DNA of 64,000 nt from Plasmodium relictum (GCF_900005765.1 NC_041685.1:248001-312000); one strand, 5' to 3'. Positions 37,001 to 48,782 are shown, counted from the stretch's first letter. Notes: generated by a model not told the origin, from the sequence alone. Made by a program: numbers and translations.

Positions 37001-40000
37001 TAAACTTTCTATATCTCTTACAACCTTCTGTAAATGAATATCCATTAACTTATAATAATTATTTTTTTTTTCATCATATTCATTAACTTCTTCGTAAAGG
37101 TTAATATTATTACATTTCTTTAGAAAGTTGGAATAAAATGATTTTACTGGATAAAAATCGTCACCTTTCTCCTATAAATATTAAGTTCTTATTTTGTAAA
37201 AAGATTTTATTAAAAAAAGGAGGGATAAAGAAAAAAAAAGAGGGAACAAAAAAAATTGATATTTAAAGATATAACTTTTTTTTTATTTTTTTGTTAAAAC
37301 TATATTTTTTTACCTCATTGTCGTAATATTCTTTTTTAGATTTATCAAAAAATGAAAAATTATCCTTATTTGATTTATTCATCATAGAGTTAATATTATA
37401 AAAGACATAATTATTTTGTGTATCGTATTGTATAAAAAATGCATTTTTGCAGTGATCCTGTTTGAATAGCCCATATGTAGGAATAACTTTTTCTAATAAT
37501 TTCAATTCCTAAAATTTCAGTATAAATAATTCAAAAAGTATTAAAAAATCATTAATATTTTTTTATTTTTTAAACTATATATATTCTTACATATTTTAAA
37601 ATTCCTTCAATTTTATTTAATTTAGTTACAATTAAAGGAAAAATTGGAGATGGTATGACATACATTTTAAATCCTTTATATGACACAACTATATAACAAA
37701 AAATATTAAAATACATAAATATTTATATAATTTATAGTATTCCTTTTTTTTATTTATTGATTTTTTAATTAATTAAATAGAACAATTAATACAATAAAAA
37801 ATAAAAAATTAAATATAGATTAATTCTCAACTATTATATATAATTTTTTTTTTTAAATAATTACTAGTGCTTAAATTAAAAGATAGTTTAGATAAAGATA
37901 TCTTTTCATTATTTATATTATGTTTGAGTTTTTTTTTCAATTCCTTCAAATTTTCAATTTTAACTTGAGCTATTCCTTTGTTTATCCATTGTTGGGCTTT
38001 TATTTCACTATTATATTTTCTAAAAGATAAAAAAAAATTTTTTTAGCAGATATTTAAAAATTTCTTATTTTATTCATAATTTTATGTTTTATTACTTATA
38101 AGCACTATCTACATCCGTCTTATCATCTCCAAATATTAAAATTCCAATTAATCCTTCTCTAATAATATCAGTGTCTTTTGTTACATACACCTAGTAAAAT
38201 ATATGAATAGGTAATAACATAAAAAAGAATAAATTTTTAATGAGAAAATATTAAAATAAAATTTTTGGAAGTGATAGACAATTTAAAAAAAAATAAGAAA
38301 TAAAAATTAAAGAAAATTATATCTACATAAATATAGATAGATTTTATTTTACTTCATCATTTTTAAAAAGCTTAAAAATTTCTAATGGATTATTTCCTAT
38401 TATTTTTTCATATTGAAAATTATGATTAAATGCTATTTTGTGTTGTAATTTGCCTTTATAATATTAGAAAAAAATTTTATATATAAAATAATTAAATCAC
38501 ATAATTATATTTTTAAAATTATTATTTTTAAATATGTTTACTTTTCTTAGAAAATAGTTTATCAACATATCTAAAAGAAGTGTACTTCCTAATAAAACAG
38601 TTTAATAAAAAAAGTATAATTTTATGTTTTTTTTATTATTTCAAATTTTGCTTTTTAATTTTTTACATATTTTTTAATTTTTTTTTTTTTTCTTACGTAT
38701 ATTCTTGAATTATTACATTTTTAGCAAAGTTTGATGCTATTTTAACAAATATACTTTCTAAGTAAAAAAATAGAGCACACGCTTTTATTTCCGCATACAT
38801 GTGATTTTCCTACAAATAATTGGTTTTTTTTTTTTTTTTAATAAGTCTGTTTTTATTCAAACAAAAAAAAAAAGAAAAAAGCAATAATTAGAAATATTTT
38901 TCTTATGTACTTTATCCATGTTGTAATATTGAAAATGATTGCATAAGTATAAATCATAAGCATCATTAACAATTTTGAGCCAGTATGGTTTTTCTAAATC
39001 TATTAAAAAATATATCAAATATATCCAATTTATTATTTATTATATTATGTATATATATATTCTTTTTTTATTTTACTTTGTCTATATTGAGGAAATATTT
39101 CTAAGAGAAGAATATCAAATAAATTGGAAGAAGGTATTAGAGGAATTGGCATTTTCTCATAAGCATTTTTAGAAGAAGAAAACAAATTAAGTAGGTTTTT
39201 CTTATCTGAAAATTAACAGGAAAATTTTATTTAACTTGAAATTATAGAAATTTTTATTCTTTATTATTACTTGATAAAGGAATTTCTTTAATACCATTCT
39301 TCTGAATCATTTTCTAAAAATAAAAAGTGTTTAATACATATATATATTTATAAAAAAAAAAAGGATTTTTTCTAGTTTATTTTTTGTTTGATAAATTACA
39401 AAAGATTCCATATGCATATCAATATCTTTGTCAGTTTTAAATATAATCATTTCTTTCTTTAATTTGCTAACTGATACTTTAGTTGCTAAAATATAGTAAT
39501 CTTTTTGTTCCTAAAATTTTTTTTTTAGTTATATATTTATTTAAATTTGTTAAAAAAATATATATTTAAAAATAATTTTGTCTTACCATTTTTTCTTTAT
39601 TTTTTCCAAAATAATCATAAGGATTTTCACAACTAATTAAATCTATTGCTAATTCAACATGACCTAACAAATCATAAAAAAAAAATAATAAAATAAAAAT
39701 AGAATTAATAATACTTGAAATAATAGTTTTACGAAACTTTTATAAGAGTTTTTAATCTATATTATTTTTTATATTTAACCTTTTACGTTATTGTTGTTGT
39801 ATTTATATGCTTTGTATATTTTATATGAGCTATAATATTTTAAAAAGCTATAATATTTACTTAAATATAATTTTAATCCAATGTCTGTTTTTTTTTGATT
39901 GTTACAAATAATATTTATAAATTTGGGACATTTTCCATTTATACAAACTATTGGTAAATAAAAATCTTTATTTATATTATCTTTAAACTATGGAAAATTA

Positions 40001-40360
40001 TACAGTAAAACATAATTAATGTAAAAATTGGTAATTTAAAAAGGGCTTGTTTGAAATGTATTTAGTACCATTATATTGTAATCATTATTTATCATTTCAA
40101 TTATTTGAACTCTTTCTGGTGTTTTGGATATTTTGTCTTCATCTTCTTCTTCATAAAAAACTTTTACTTTTAACTGAAAAAATTGGAAACATTAAATAGT
40201 TATTAATTTTAAAATAGTTTATTTCAAAAAATATTTTCGTTATATTTGTATTTCTTAATACTGTTGGTATGTTACTGAAACCTTTGCATGAAAAATGCAA
40301 AGATTTTAATTTTATTTTGAGAGCAAAGTGAAATTTGAATTTAAGGCCGCTTGTAGGCAT
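32720..40360 (-). CDS. Clustered mitochondria (CLU) family protein, 18 exons
   Basis: Exons: 40262-40360, 40069-40173, 39780-39987, 39587-39663, 39400-39510, 39271-39313, 39077-39205, 38911-38999, 38697-38809, 38542-38588, 38353-38453, 38096-38190, 37865-38019, 37591-37688, 37314-37508, 34947-37171, 34190-34805, 32720-34003. Every junction is GT..AG and in phase, totalling 1929 residues. The CLU domain is visible as VSYKGFKMYVIPSPIFP (against VDYRGFRVLA..LPI) and FLHSRGLKMKHLGRM (against MHTRGINMRYLGKV), followed by an ILIRCIKNFIFF helix. The C-terminal third has TPR features: LAWYNKSVKKYREFLFLLRA and FGINHIDTLYCNYVLGLIYM. CLU proteins bind mRNAs of nuclear-encoded mitochondrial proteins and keep mitochondria dispersed. 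Asn/Ser/Asp-rich insertions are common. The first 15 exons are tiny; the last three hold about 70 percent of the protein. Confidence 0.85.
34030..34101. repeat. Compound microsatellite (TA)n(GA)n(GGAA)n in a CLU intron
   Basis: About 35 bases of TA, then about 25 of GA, then three GGAA units, all inside the intron at 34004-34189. On the CLU coding strand this reads as a polypyrimidine TTCC/TC tract followed by TA. Confidence 0.95.
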
Positions 40361-40955
40361 TTTTTCTTTTTATTGAATAACAACAATTCTTCATTTGTTA
40401 AGAATTTTTAAGGAATATTTTATGTTTTCGTTCTATTTCTCTGTTTTATATTTTTCTTTGTTGATTTCAATAAATTTTTTTTTTAAATCATTTCAATATG
40501 TAACATCTAGAATCATTATTATATTTTTCAATATAAATATGCTTAAATCTCAGATATATTGGTATATATTAAATACATATGAATAATTGCACTTTAATGC
40601 ACTTTTATTATTGCTAAAAAAAGTATGCACATTTTCAATTTATTTTATATACAGCTATAAATATATATATATATTTGTGTGTGTAAAACTATAGCATACA
40701 TATCTTTAATCTCCATAAGTGTTAAATAAACTTGAGCTAGATGTATAGCATATAAAAATAAAAAGAAAAGTGTAAGCATACAAAAAAATATATGCATATA
40801 TAATAAAATTATATTAACAAATACAATATTTTTTATTAATTTTAGCACATCCTTATTACTAATACATTTTTTTTTTTCATAAAAAGGAAAAAAAAAAAAA
40901 AAAAAGATAATTTTGAAATTGTGTAATCTTTCGAATATGTCAACATTATAAGATC
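40361..40955. promoter_or_regulatory. Bidirectional promoter region, CLU / cytochrome c
   Basis: About 595 bases lie between the start codons of two divergent genes, both linked to the mitochondrion. The region is short for this window and must hold both promoters. It has a T-tract at 40866-40877 and an A-tract just before the cytochrome start. No specific factor site can be named. Inference from gene order. Confidence 0.5.
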
Positions 40956-41731
40956 ATGAGTGCTGCTGGGAGAGTTAAATTATATGGCAATGACAATATA
41001 CCAGATGATTTTATTTTACCTTCTGGTGATTGTTTTAGAGGTTATAAATTATTTAAAAAATATTGTCAACAATGTCATTCTATTAGTAAAAATAACGAAA
41101 TAAATCAAGGAACTTCAATGGTAAAATGGGAAAGAAAATGAACAATTAAGATAATACTAAATATATAATTAAAAAAAGTCCTAATTAATATTTTATATAT
41201 TAAAAAAAAAGAAAAAAAATTACTCAAAAAAATTTATTCTTTTTAATTTTTTTTTTTTCATATTCTTGAATATACAAAATAATACATAACTTTTTATGTG
41301 TAATATTATTATATTAACATAAAAAAAAAAATATTTAAAGGAAAATGTAGATTTGCATCCTATTTTATTATATAATTTTACTTTAAATAAAAAAATATAA
41401 AAAGTTTTAAAATATTACTTTTAATTTATTTATTTTTTTTTTTTATCAGATTGGACCAAATTTATATGGGTTGTATGGAAGAACTGCGGGATTATATAAA
41501 AATAGTTTGTATAGAGCATCAGATTTATTAAAAAATTCAGGAATTGTTTGGAATGATATAAATTTAATGAGATACTTACAAAACCCTAATATGTTTATAG
41601 AAGGAAACATTCATATGAATTTTAAAGGAATTAATAATTTACAAGATAAGGTTGATTTAATTTGGTTCATAAAATATATGTGTCATATAGATTGGATAAA
41701 TAAAGCAAGAGATAATGAAAAACAACAATGA
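40956..41731 (+). CDS. Divergent cytochrome c (cytochrome c2-like)
   Basis: Two exons, 40956-41120 and 41450-41731, join in phase 0 to give 148 residues. The haem-attachment motif CQQCH is at residues 37-41, and GPNLYGLYGRTAG matches the conserved GPNLHGLFGR segment. GIVWNDINLMRYLQNPNMFI matches the helix before the axial Met. The usual PGTKM is replaced by EGNIHM, so the sixth-ligand Met can be kept but its loop is altered. DKVDLIWFIKYM is the C-terminal helix. Cytochrome c shuttles electrons from complex III to complex IV in the intermembrane space. Plasmodium has a standard cytochrome c and a divergent second one; this resembles the latter. The protein is longer than usual, with an N-terminal extension of about 20 residues and a basic tail. 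Confidence 0.88.
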
Positions 41732-41744
41732 TAAAAATAAATAA

Positions 41745-41787
<43 letters not shown>

Positions 41788-42109
41788 GAAATAGTATTTT
41801 ACGTACAAATCTATTATAAAAAAAAAAAATTTTCTAAGATATTATCATGAAGGAAAAATTCGAATTCAAGATATAATTAATTCTTCATAATTTCATTTAT
41901 AAATTCTAATTTAAAAAAAAAAAAAAACGATTTATATTAATTTATATTTTCTATATATTTAAATAAATATCATTATTTCTTTTAATAAACATTAATAGTT
42001 AGTTATTTTATCACAAAATATTTCTTTTTTATTTCTATTCTTTATTCTGATTTTTAATTCTTATACAAGTAAAAACAAAAAATTACATATTTGCAATTTA
42101 TCCGTAAAG
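41732..42109. other. Convergent 3' region with (TA)n run
   Basis: About 380 bases between the cytochrome c and TRM7 stops, including a perfect (TA)n run at about 41750-41780. These are the two 3' UTRs; nothing else is seen. Confidence 0.55.
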
Positions 42110-43960
42110 TTACAATTTTTTTGTTTCTTGCCTTTTTTTTTGTAATGATAATAAATATGGAGGCTTTAATGGCATCAACTGTGGTTCATGTCTTATATAA
42201 TTTTGAGGTAGTAAATATGATTTATCAGAATCGTAATAATTTTTTGTAGTAACAAATGAAAATAATTTATTATTCATAAAATTTTCCGATGCAATATAGT
42301 CATTAACAATTTCTTCGTCTTCTGAATTAAAATACTTTATTTCTTCATCGCTGTCAGAACAATAAAAATTAAATATATCAATATTTTTATTCCCTAATAT
42401 GTTAACTGTATCTTCATCTACTTCTAATTCTGTGATGCTTGGCATGTTTTCATTTTTTTCAATTCCTTTAGTACTATTTGCGCATGATGCTTCATTATTT
42501 ATAGTAAATTTATCATATATTACATTATATTTGTCATAATTTTCTTTATTTTTATTTTCATCTCTTATTTTTATTTCTGTATTTCCTTTTTCACTATCTT
42601 CATTTTTATTTTTTCTAAATTCTCTAGTTATTAAATCATTATTTTCATTTTCACCTTCATCTTCATCTTCATCTTCATCTTCACTTTCAATTATATCTCC
42701 AATTTCACCTTCATATTCACATTCATATTCATCCTTATCTTCATCCTCGTCCTCATCCTCATATTTATTTTCATCTTCATTATCATCTTCATCTTCGTTT
42801 TCATCTTTTTTATACTTATTTCTTTGATTATCCTTTTCATCATACATTTCTGAATTTCCTTTAGTATTTTTCTTTTTATCATCTTTTGAATTATTAATTT
42901 TTTTTTCATCGTCTTTCTTAGTAATAAATAGTGTATGCATTTTTCTAATTTGCTCATGAGTAAAATTTTTGTTATTAAAACTCTTTTTCTTGTTATGGTC
43001 ACTTAAAGCAATAATATTAGATAGTGGTAGAGAAAAATTAAGACAAACAAGAAAAGCTTCTAAACTTTTATTTCTGCTACTCTGAGGTTTACATATGTAA
43101 ATTTTTTCGAAAAATTTGTTTAAATGTAAAACTAATAATCCTGTATGTTCTCCTCTAAAAATTTTACTAATAAAGTTTCCCCCTATTTTTAAAATAGAAC
43201 AACAAACCTTTAAACTAGATAAAATTAATTGGGATTGAATAAATTCATCTATATCATTCATACCTGTTATATCTGGAGCACCATCACAAACAACTGTGTT
43301 TGCATAGGAGAAGCTATTTGGTGTCGTTGTTTTATTTAAAATTTTATTATTTAGGGATTTATTGTTATCATATTCACATTTAATACTTTCTTCGTTGTTC
43401 ATTTCATCTTTACTATTCATACATTTTAAAATTTTATCTATGGTTGACATTTTTGTAATGTCTCCTTGTATAATATGTACATAATTCATATTACCTATTT
43501 CTTGCAAATCAACTGCTATAATTTTAGGCTCTTTTATTGATTTATCTTTCTTTAGATTACTTATTTTACTTTCTAATGTGTCATTGTTGTTAATATATAA
43601 TGAAAAATTTTCTATAAATTCCTTATTTTCTAGATGTCTTAATTTTTCTTCATTACTATCATAATTCTTTTTATTTATAAAATACAAAATTTGATAATAA
43701 TTGTATAAACAAATATTTTTAAGAACTTGTGACCAACTACCTGGGGCAGCACATAAATCAACAATGTTGTAACAAAAATTTTCATTATATATATTAATTA
43801 AAGCATTTTCATTTTTATTATACATATTTGGATCAAATAATTTAAAAATTTCGAACTTTTCATTTATCTGAATTAGCTTATAAGAGCTTCTAGCTCTATA
43901 ACCATTTTCTTTTGCTTTTCGGTAATAAATGTCTCTTCTATCTTTACTTAACTTTCCCAT
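42110..43960 (-). CDS. TRM7: tRNA 2'-O-ribose methyltransferase, TRM7/FTSJ1 type
   Basis: A single exon of 616 residues. The start MGKLSKDRRDIYYRKAKENG and RSSYKLIQINEKF match TRM7/FTSJ1, with the catalytic Lys at 28. The SAM site VDLCAAPGSWSQVL follows, then AVDLQEIGN, VVCDGAPDITGM (catalytic Asp), ISKIFRGE (catalytic Lys) and SRNKSLEAFLVC (catalytic Glu), so the K-D-K-E set is intact. The enzyme methylates the ribose of anticodon-loop positions 32 and 34 with partner proteins. Compared with the roughly 330-residue human protein there are extra loops near 80-150 and a large acidic low-complexity insertion (about 340-540, runs of Asp-Glu). After it the family's C-terminal pattern returns (FVTTKNYYDSDKSY and PLKPPY), so the insertion splits a conserved tail. 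Confidence 0.93.
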   Translation of the reverse strand: MGKLSKDRRDIYYRKAKENGYRARSSYKLIQINEKFEIFKLFDPNMYNKNENALINIYNENFCYNIVDLCAAPGSWSQVLKNICLYNYYQILYFINKKNYDSNEEKLRHLENKEFIENFSLYINNNDTLESKISNLKKDKSIKEPKIIAVDLQEIGNMNYVHIIQGDITKMSTIDKILKCMNSKDEMNNEESIKCEYDNNKSLNNKILNKTTTPNSFSYANTVVCDGAPDITGMNDIDEFIQSQLILSSLKVCCSILKIGGNFISKIFRGEHTGLLVLHLNKFFEKIYICKPQSSRNKSLEAFLVCLNFSLPLSNIIALSDHNKKKSFNNKNFTHEQIRKMHTLFITKKDDEKKINNSKDDKKKNTKGNSEMYDEKDNQRNKYKKDENEDEDDNEDENKYEDEDEDEDKDEYECEYEGEIGDIIESEDEDEDEDEGENENNDLITREFRKNKNEDSEKGNTEIKIRDENKNKENYDKYNVIYDKFTINNEASCANSTKGIEKNENMPSITELEVDEDTVNILGNKNIDIFNFYCSDSDEEIKYFNSEDEEIVNDYIASENFMNNKLFSFVTTKNYYDSDKSYLLPQNYIRHEPQLMPLKPPYLLSLQKKRQETKKL

Positions 43961-44274
43961 TTTTCTTTTTTTTTTTTTTTTTTTAAATCATTTAATATTT
44001 TATTAAGTATTTTTAACTATAAATTATTGCATTTTGTATGTTTTTTCTTCTTTTGTTAATTATTTTATCATGAACAAAAATAAACAAACATATAAAAACA
44101 AAAGGGTAGACATATACTATATAGTCAATAAATAAAATTAAAAACATAAATAAATAGATGGTAATCTTTTATTCCCAGAGTTTATTCATTTTACAATTAC
44201 ATAGTAAAATATAACTAATTTTTACATTATATAAATGAATTATAAAAACTTCAATGAATCATATTTAATTATTT

Positions 44275-44306
<32 letters not shown>

Positions 44307-44707
44307 ATAAAAATATAGTTTTTTTTCTTTTTATTGTTATAGTTTTAATAATAATGCTATTTCATTCTTCTCTAGATATTACAAAAAGAGAAGAAAAATT
44401 AAAAAAAAAAAATTTTTCTTTTTCTTATTAAATATAGTATACTTGTTTGTTTTATTTTATTTTTTTTTTTTAATATAGTAATTTATAACTAAAAAATTTT
44501 AAATAAAACAAAATGAGTTTATTTTGAATTGTATAAAAAAAACATTAAAATCAAAAATTAAGAAAAAAGGTTTTAAAAATAAAATATAACTTAAAATCAA
44601 ATTATGCTTAAATTGTTTAATAAAAATCATAAAAATATAAAAAAAAAAAAAATGAAAATAATTCAAATATCAAAAATAAATACCACTATAACCTTTTTTT
44701 TTTTATG
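43961..44707. other. Intergenic region between TRM7 and the pseudouridine synthase
   Basis: About 750 bases between two minus-strand genes; should hold the TRM7 promoter. It contains a compound (TA)n(GA)n repeat at 44277-44306. Nothing else is recognised. Confidence 0.5.
44277..44306. repeat. Short compound microsatellite (TA)n(GA)n
   Basis: About 14 bases of TA followed by 16 of GA, about 320 bases upstream of the TRM7 start. It is the third TA-to-GA junction in the window. Confidence 0.9.
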
Positions 44708-46608
44708 CTAAGAATCATCTATATTTTCAAAAAAATCATCATTAGGTTTTTTCATTTTTAAAGGATAACATAGTGAAATTAAAAGTATAGTATTTTGAAT
44801 GTATTTATTCATCACATTAGAAAATATGCGGTTATTAATATTTATATTAAAATTAAAATCACTAAATTTAAAGGAATATAATAATAAACCATTTTCATCA
44901 GCTATTTTATAACTAAAAAAAAAAAAGAGAGAAAATTAAAAAGAAAAAAGAAAAAAAAACTAAATATATAGATAAAAATAAATAAAAATTGAAATAAAAG
45001 AAACAATGAATCAAAAAATATGCATATTTAATAGAACAATTCCAATTACTTTTTATTTTTCATGGGAATGTTTTTCAACATACTAATAATATCATTTTTT
45101 TCCATTAATCCTTTACCAACTAAAAAGAGGATAGAAACCATATGTCTTATCTAATGTAAAAAAATTAAAAGATTACGTAATGTTGTGCTATACACTTTAG
45201 TAATAAAATTAATTTCATAAATTTTTAATCTAGTGAACATTTATTTATTTTACTTTATTTTTTCGTTTACTTGGTTATATAAAAACGAAATACCTTTAAT
45301 TTTAAAATAAAAAAAATTGTTATCAATATTTTTAATTTCAAACTTTAACACTGTTCTCCTATTTAAAATAAAAAAGAGTGATAATTTTGATATACGTATA
45401 TATATAATATATGTAGAAAAAAATAAAGTAGTTTCAATGCTTTTATATGTTTACTTAAAGGACGTATTATTTTTTCTTTTTTTGCAAAAATTTGAAAAAT
45501 CATGTTCTCCTAACTGATAATAATTATAAAATAGAATAAACGAAAAAATAAAGCATATATATATATATATATATATATATCAATGAGAAAATAAATAAAA
45601 GATTATTTTATTTATACAAATAATTTAGATGCTTCATTCATTTTTTCTAAATTATAATTTTTGTTGACAAAAAAGTAAACATATGTTCTTTGTATGCAAT
45701 TTAAACTAAAAATAAAATTATGAATTAGAAAAAAATAAAAAAAAAAGACTTTTAGTTTATTGTTATATAGAAGAATCTTATATATATAATTATATTTTTA
45801 CCGAGCATCAAAAGTATTAGGAACATCTTGAATATCAATAATTTGTATATTTTTTAGTTTTTTATTTAATTCTTTAACATATACTTTTTTAATGTCTAGT
45901 ATAGACATATTTTGGTATTTTATTTTTAATCTTATTGTTAATGCATTTATACGAGCAGAAACTCCTTTGTCTGTTCTTGATACTCTTGAAAAAGAGCTTA
46001 ATTAAAAAAAAAAAAGATAAAGACAAAAATTTTTAGTTTAATTACTTTTAAGTAAAAATAAGAAATGAAAAAAAAATAAAAGATATAAAAAAAATTAAAA
46101 TAAATATAAAATATTTTACTCAATTTTATTAGAAATTAATTTTAAATTATATAGATTTTCTATCAGTTTATTTTCTATTGTATTTTTATTATCTTTTTGA
46201 TATGCCGAACCCTGTGATTTTTTTTTTTTTTTTATAAAAACAAAAATAAACATCAATGCAAATCTTATTATATCACAATTAAAAAATATATTAAAATACA
46301 AAAACATATTAATAGGGAAAAAATATATATATATTTATGAAATAAATAATAAATTTATAATAAATAAAAAATAACTCCAACAAAGAACATAACCATAAAA
46401 AATACATATAAAACAAAACAAAAATATTGTTGTATAAATATAAAAAATAATTTTTCAATCTTAAAGCATATAAATAAAAAAGAAAAAAAATGATATATAT
46501 ATATATATATATAAACAGAAGTTAATATATAAAAAACGAATATTATCGTACATTAAATTCCATTCCTATATATGAGAAAAAAATTATGAAGTTATGCGTT
46601 TCTTTCAT
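44708..46608 (-). CDS. tRNA pseudouridine synthase, TruA family
   Basis: Eight exons: 46552-46608, 46120-46211, 45802-45996, 45618-45705, 45455-45513, 45271-45358, 45050-45150, 44708-44912. All are in phase and total 294 residues. The start HNFIIFFSYIGMEFN, joined to GSAYQ, is the TruA opening (I.YDGT.F.G.Q). FSRVSRTDKGVSARINALTI carries the catalytic Asp. DARLNCIQRTYVYFFV, then LGEHDFSNFCKKRKN, then KGISFLYNQIRHMVSILFLV (split by an intron) and ADENGLLLYSF are the other family motifs. The enzyme converts uridine to pseudouridine in tRNA; the target site (Pus1-, Pus3- or TruA-like) cannot be read from the sequence. It lacks the long N-terminal extension of many eukaryotic Pus1 proteins. The neighbouring TRM7 is also a tRNA-modifying enzyme. 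Confidence 0.92.
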
Positions 46609-47061
46609 CTTTTATTATTCTAATTACTTTAGTTTTATTGTAAGTTCTATTAGATCTATTTAAAAAAATAACCTTTTTAATTACATTTAAAGAAAAGAAA
46701 AAAGAAAAAAATATATATAAATATATAATTAAATAATAAATAAATAAAAATATAAATACTTCAAAAAAAAAAAAAAAATTATAAAAAATTTGTAAAAGAT
46801 GTATGATGAAACCAAATATTAAAAATTAAGAGTATTCAAAAAAAAAAAAAATATGAATAAAAAAATATAAAAATATATCAAGTGCAACATATAAAAAATG
46901 ACATTATATATAGCATGTTTTATGTTTCTTAAAATTCAATGTGAAATAAATAAAAAAATATGTTTATTGGAAATAATTTAATAGAAAATAAACTTCAAGT
47001 GAAGAAAAAAAAAAATAATAAAATATAAATATATAAATCGTATAAATCTTATCAATTTAAA

Positions 47062-47105
<44 letters not shown>

Positions 47106-47137
47106 ATAGATAGAAATGAATGAAAATATTTTAAAAT
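46609..47137. promoter_or_regulatory. Bidirectional promoter region, pseudouridine synthase / mitochondrial carrier
   Basis: About 530 bases between divergent start codons. It contains A-tracts and a (TA)n run at about 47071-47101 close to the carrier start. A short upstream ATG frame at 47116 overlaps the carrier start out of frame and could reduce its translation. No specific motif is named. Confidence 0.45.
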
Positions 47138-48782
47138 ATGAAGACTGTTATAAAAGAAAACATTAGTGAAAATTTAAACAAATATGATCATTCTATTAAT
47201 AAGATTGTAAATGAAAAAGTAGATATAAAAAAATTAAAAAAAATAGATATAAATGAAAATGAAAATGATTTTTATGATTACCTTTCAAAAAACAACATAA
47301 TAAAAGAATGTAAATATAATTTTGATTCTAATGAAAATAAAAGTATAAATAAGGAAGATGCTAATATAATGAGAAATGCTATAAGCAATGAAAATTATTG
47401 CAGTATTTATGAAACAAATGAACAAAAAAAAAAAATGAATTATAAAAATGAATGCAATATTAATAACAAGAAAATTTTAAAAGAATTTGATATTTTTATA
47501 GATAAAACAAATGCTATAAATAGTTTAATAAGTTCAGCTTTTGCTGGAATCATATCTCGAACAATTACAGCACCGTTAGATAGAGTAAAGTATATAATGC
47601 AAATAACTAATAATTTACCTATTTCAGAAATTTTTAAAATTATAAAAAAAGATGGTGTGTTCTGTGGTTTTTTTAGGGGAAATTGTGTTAACATTGTTAA
47701 AATAATTCCCGAATTGTCTATAAAAATGTATTCTTATGAATTTATGAAATTGAATGTTTATAATTATTATAACAAAACAAATAGCTGTGTTAGTTATGAA
47801 GAGAATATCAATATCCCTTTTTTTATTCGTTTTTTAATAGGAAGTTCAAGTGGTGTAATAGCTGCCTTATTTATTTACCCACTTGAAATAGTGAAAACTA
47901 GATTAATTGTTTCTAATAAAAATGATGATAATGGAATTATTAAATGTTTTTATAATATCTATAAAAATGAAAGATGTAGAAATTTCTATAATGGTTTATC
48001 AATGCATATATATGGTGTTATTCTTTTCTCTGGTTGTAATATGAGTATATATGATTATTTAAAATATCTTTTTTTTTCATTATATAAAAATTATATTCAT
48101 TCAAATTATTGTCTCAAAAATACTTGTAAAAAAAAAAATGAATTTTCTTTAGATATTAAAAATGAAAATTACTTTCAGACACATAATAATAATTATAAAA
48201 ATGATACCTTAAAAAGTGTAGGAAATTTTGATAATATAAGAAAAGATTCAACACAAAAATGGAATAATACAAATTATCAAAATAAAAAAGAAGATATTAT
48301 GAATAAAACATCATGTTCTTATTGTAATTATCGTATAAAAAATGTGAATTGTTTATCTTTTTTATTTTTCGGAATAACAAGTTCTTTTATAGCACAGTTA
48401 GTTAGTTATCCTTTTTTAGTATTAAGAACCAGAATGCAAACTTTGAATAATGAAATAGCAAGTAATTACCTGAATAATGAAAGAAAAAAAATAAAATCAT
48501 GTAGTTTTATTTTATATAACATTAAAAAATATGGATTTAAATCTTTATATAGAGGTAATTTATAGTTTTTTTTTTTTTTTTATACTATTCTGCATTTTTT
48601 TTTTTTTTACCTTTTGTATATTATTATTTTTATTATTATTTTCTCTTTGTTAATAAATTAAAAATTTTGTTTATTTATTTGTTTATTTAGGTATTTATGT
48701 AAATTTATTAAAAACTATACCAGCCACATCTATTACTTGGTTTTCTTACGAATTTTCTATGAGAAAGTTACAAAATAATTAA
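47138..48782 (+). CDS. Mitochondrial carrier (SLC25) family protein
   Basis: Two exons, 47138-48554 and 48691-48782, join in phase to give 502 residues. The last exon supplies the sixth membrane helix (YVNLLKTIPATSITWFSYEF). Three carrier repeats are visible. Repeat one starts SSAFAGIISRTITAPLDRVK and then has FFRGNCVNIVKIIPELSIKM, close to ATP-Mg/phosphate or CoA carriers. Repeat two has IYPLEIVKTRL, repeat three YPFLVLRTRM. The first two keep the P-x-[DE]-x-x-[KR] signature; the third has Leu instead of the acidic residue. The N-terminal extension of about 125 residues is Asn/Lys-rich with no EF-hand. A charged insertion (about 330-400) sits between repeats two and three. It acts in the mitochondrial inner membrane; substrate unknown. 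Confidence 0.9.

Noticed and set aside
42691-43002. 103-codon Met/Lys-rich ORF
   Set aside because: Alternative frame of the Asp/Glu repeat inside TRM7; repeat expansions open several frames.
45317-45517. 66-codon plus-strand ORF
   Set aside because: Lies antisense across two exons and an intron of the pseudouridine synthase gene.
46592-46672. Minus-strand frame encoding RSNRTYNKTKVIRIIKDERN that looked like a ribosomal protein tail
   Set aside because: It overlaps the pseudouridine synthase start out of frame, no upstream exon could be found and no family matched.
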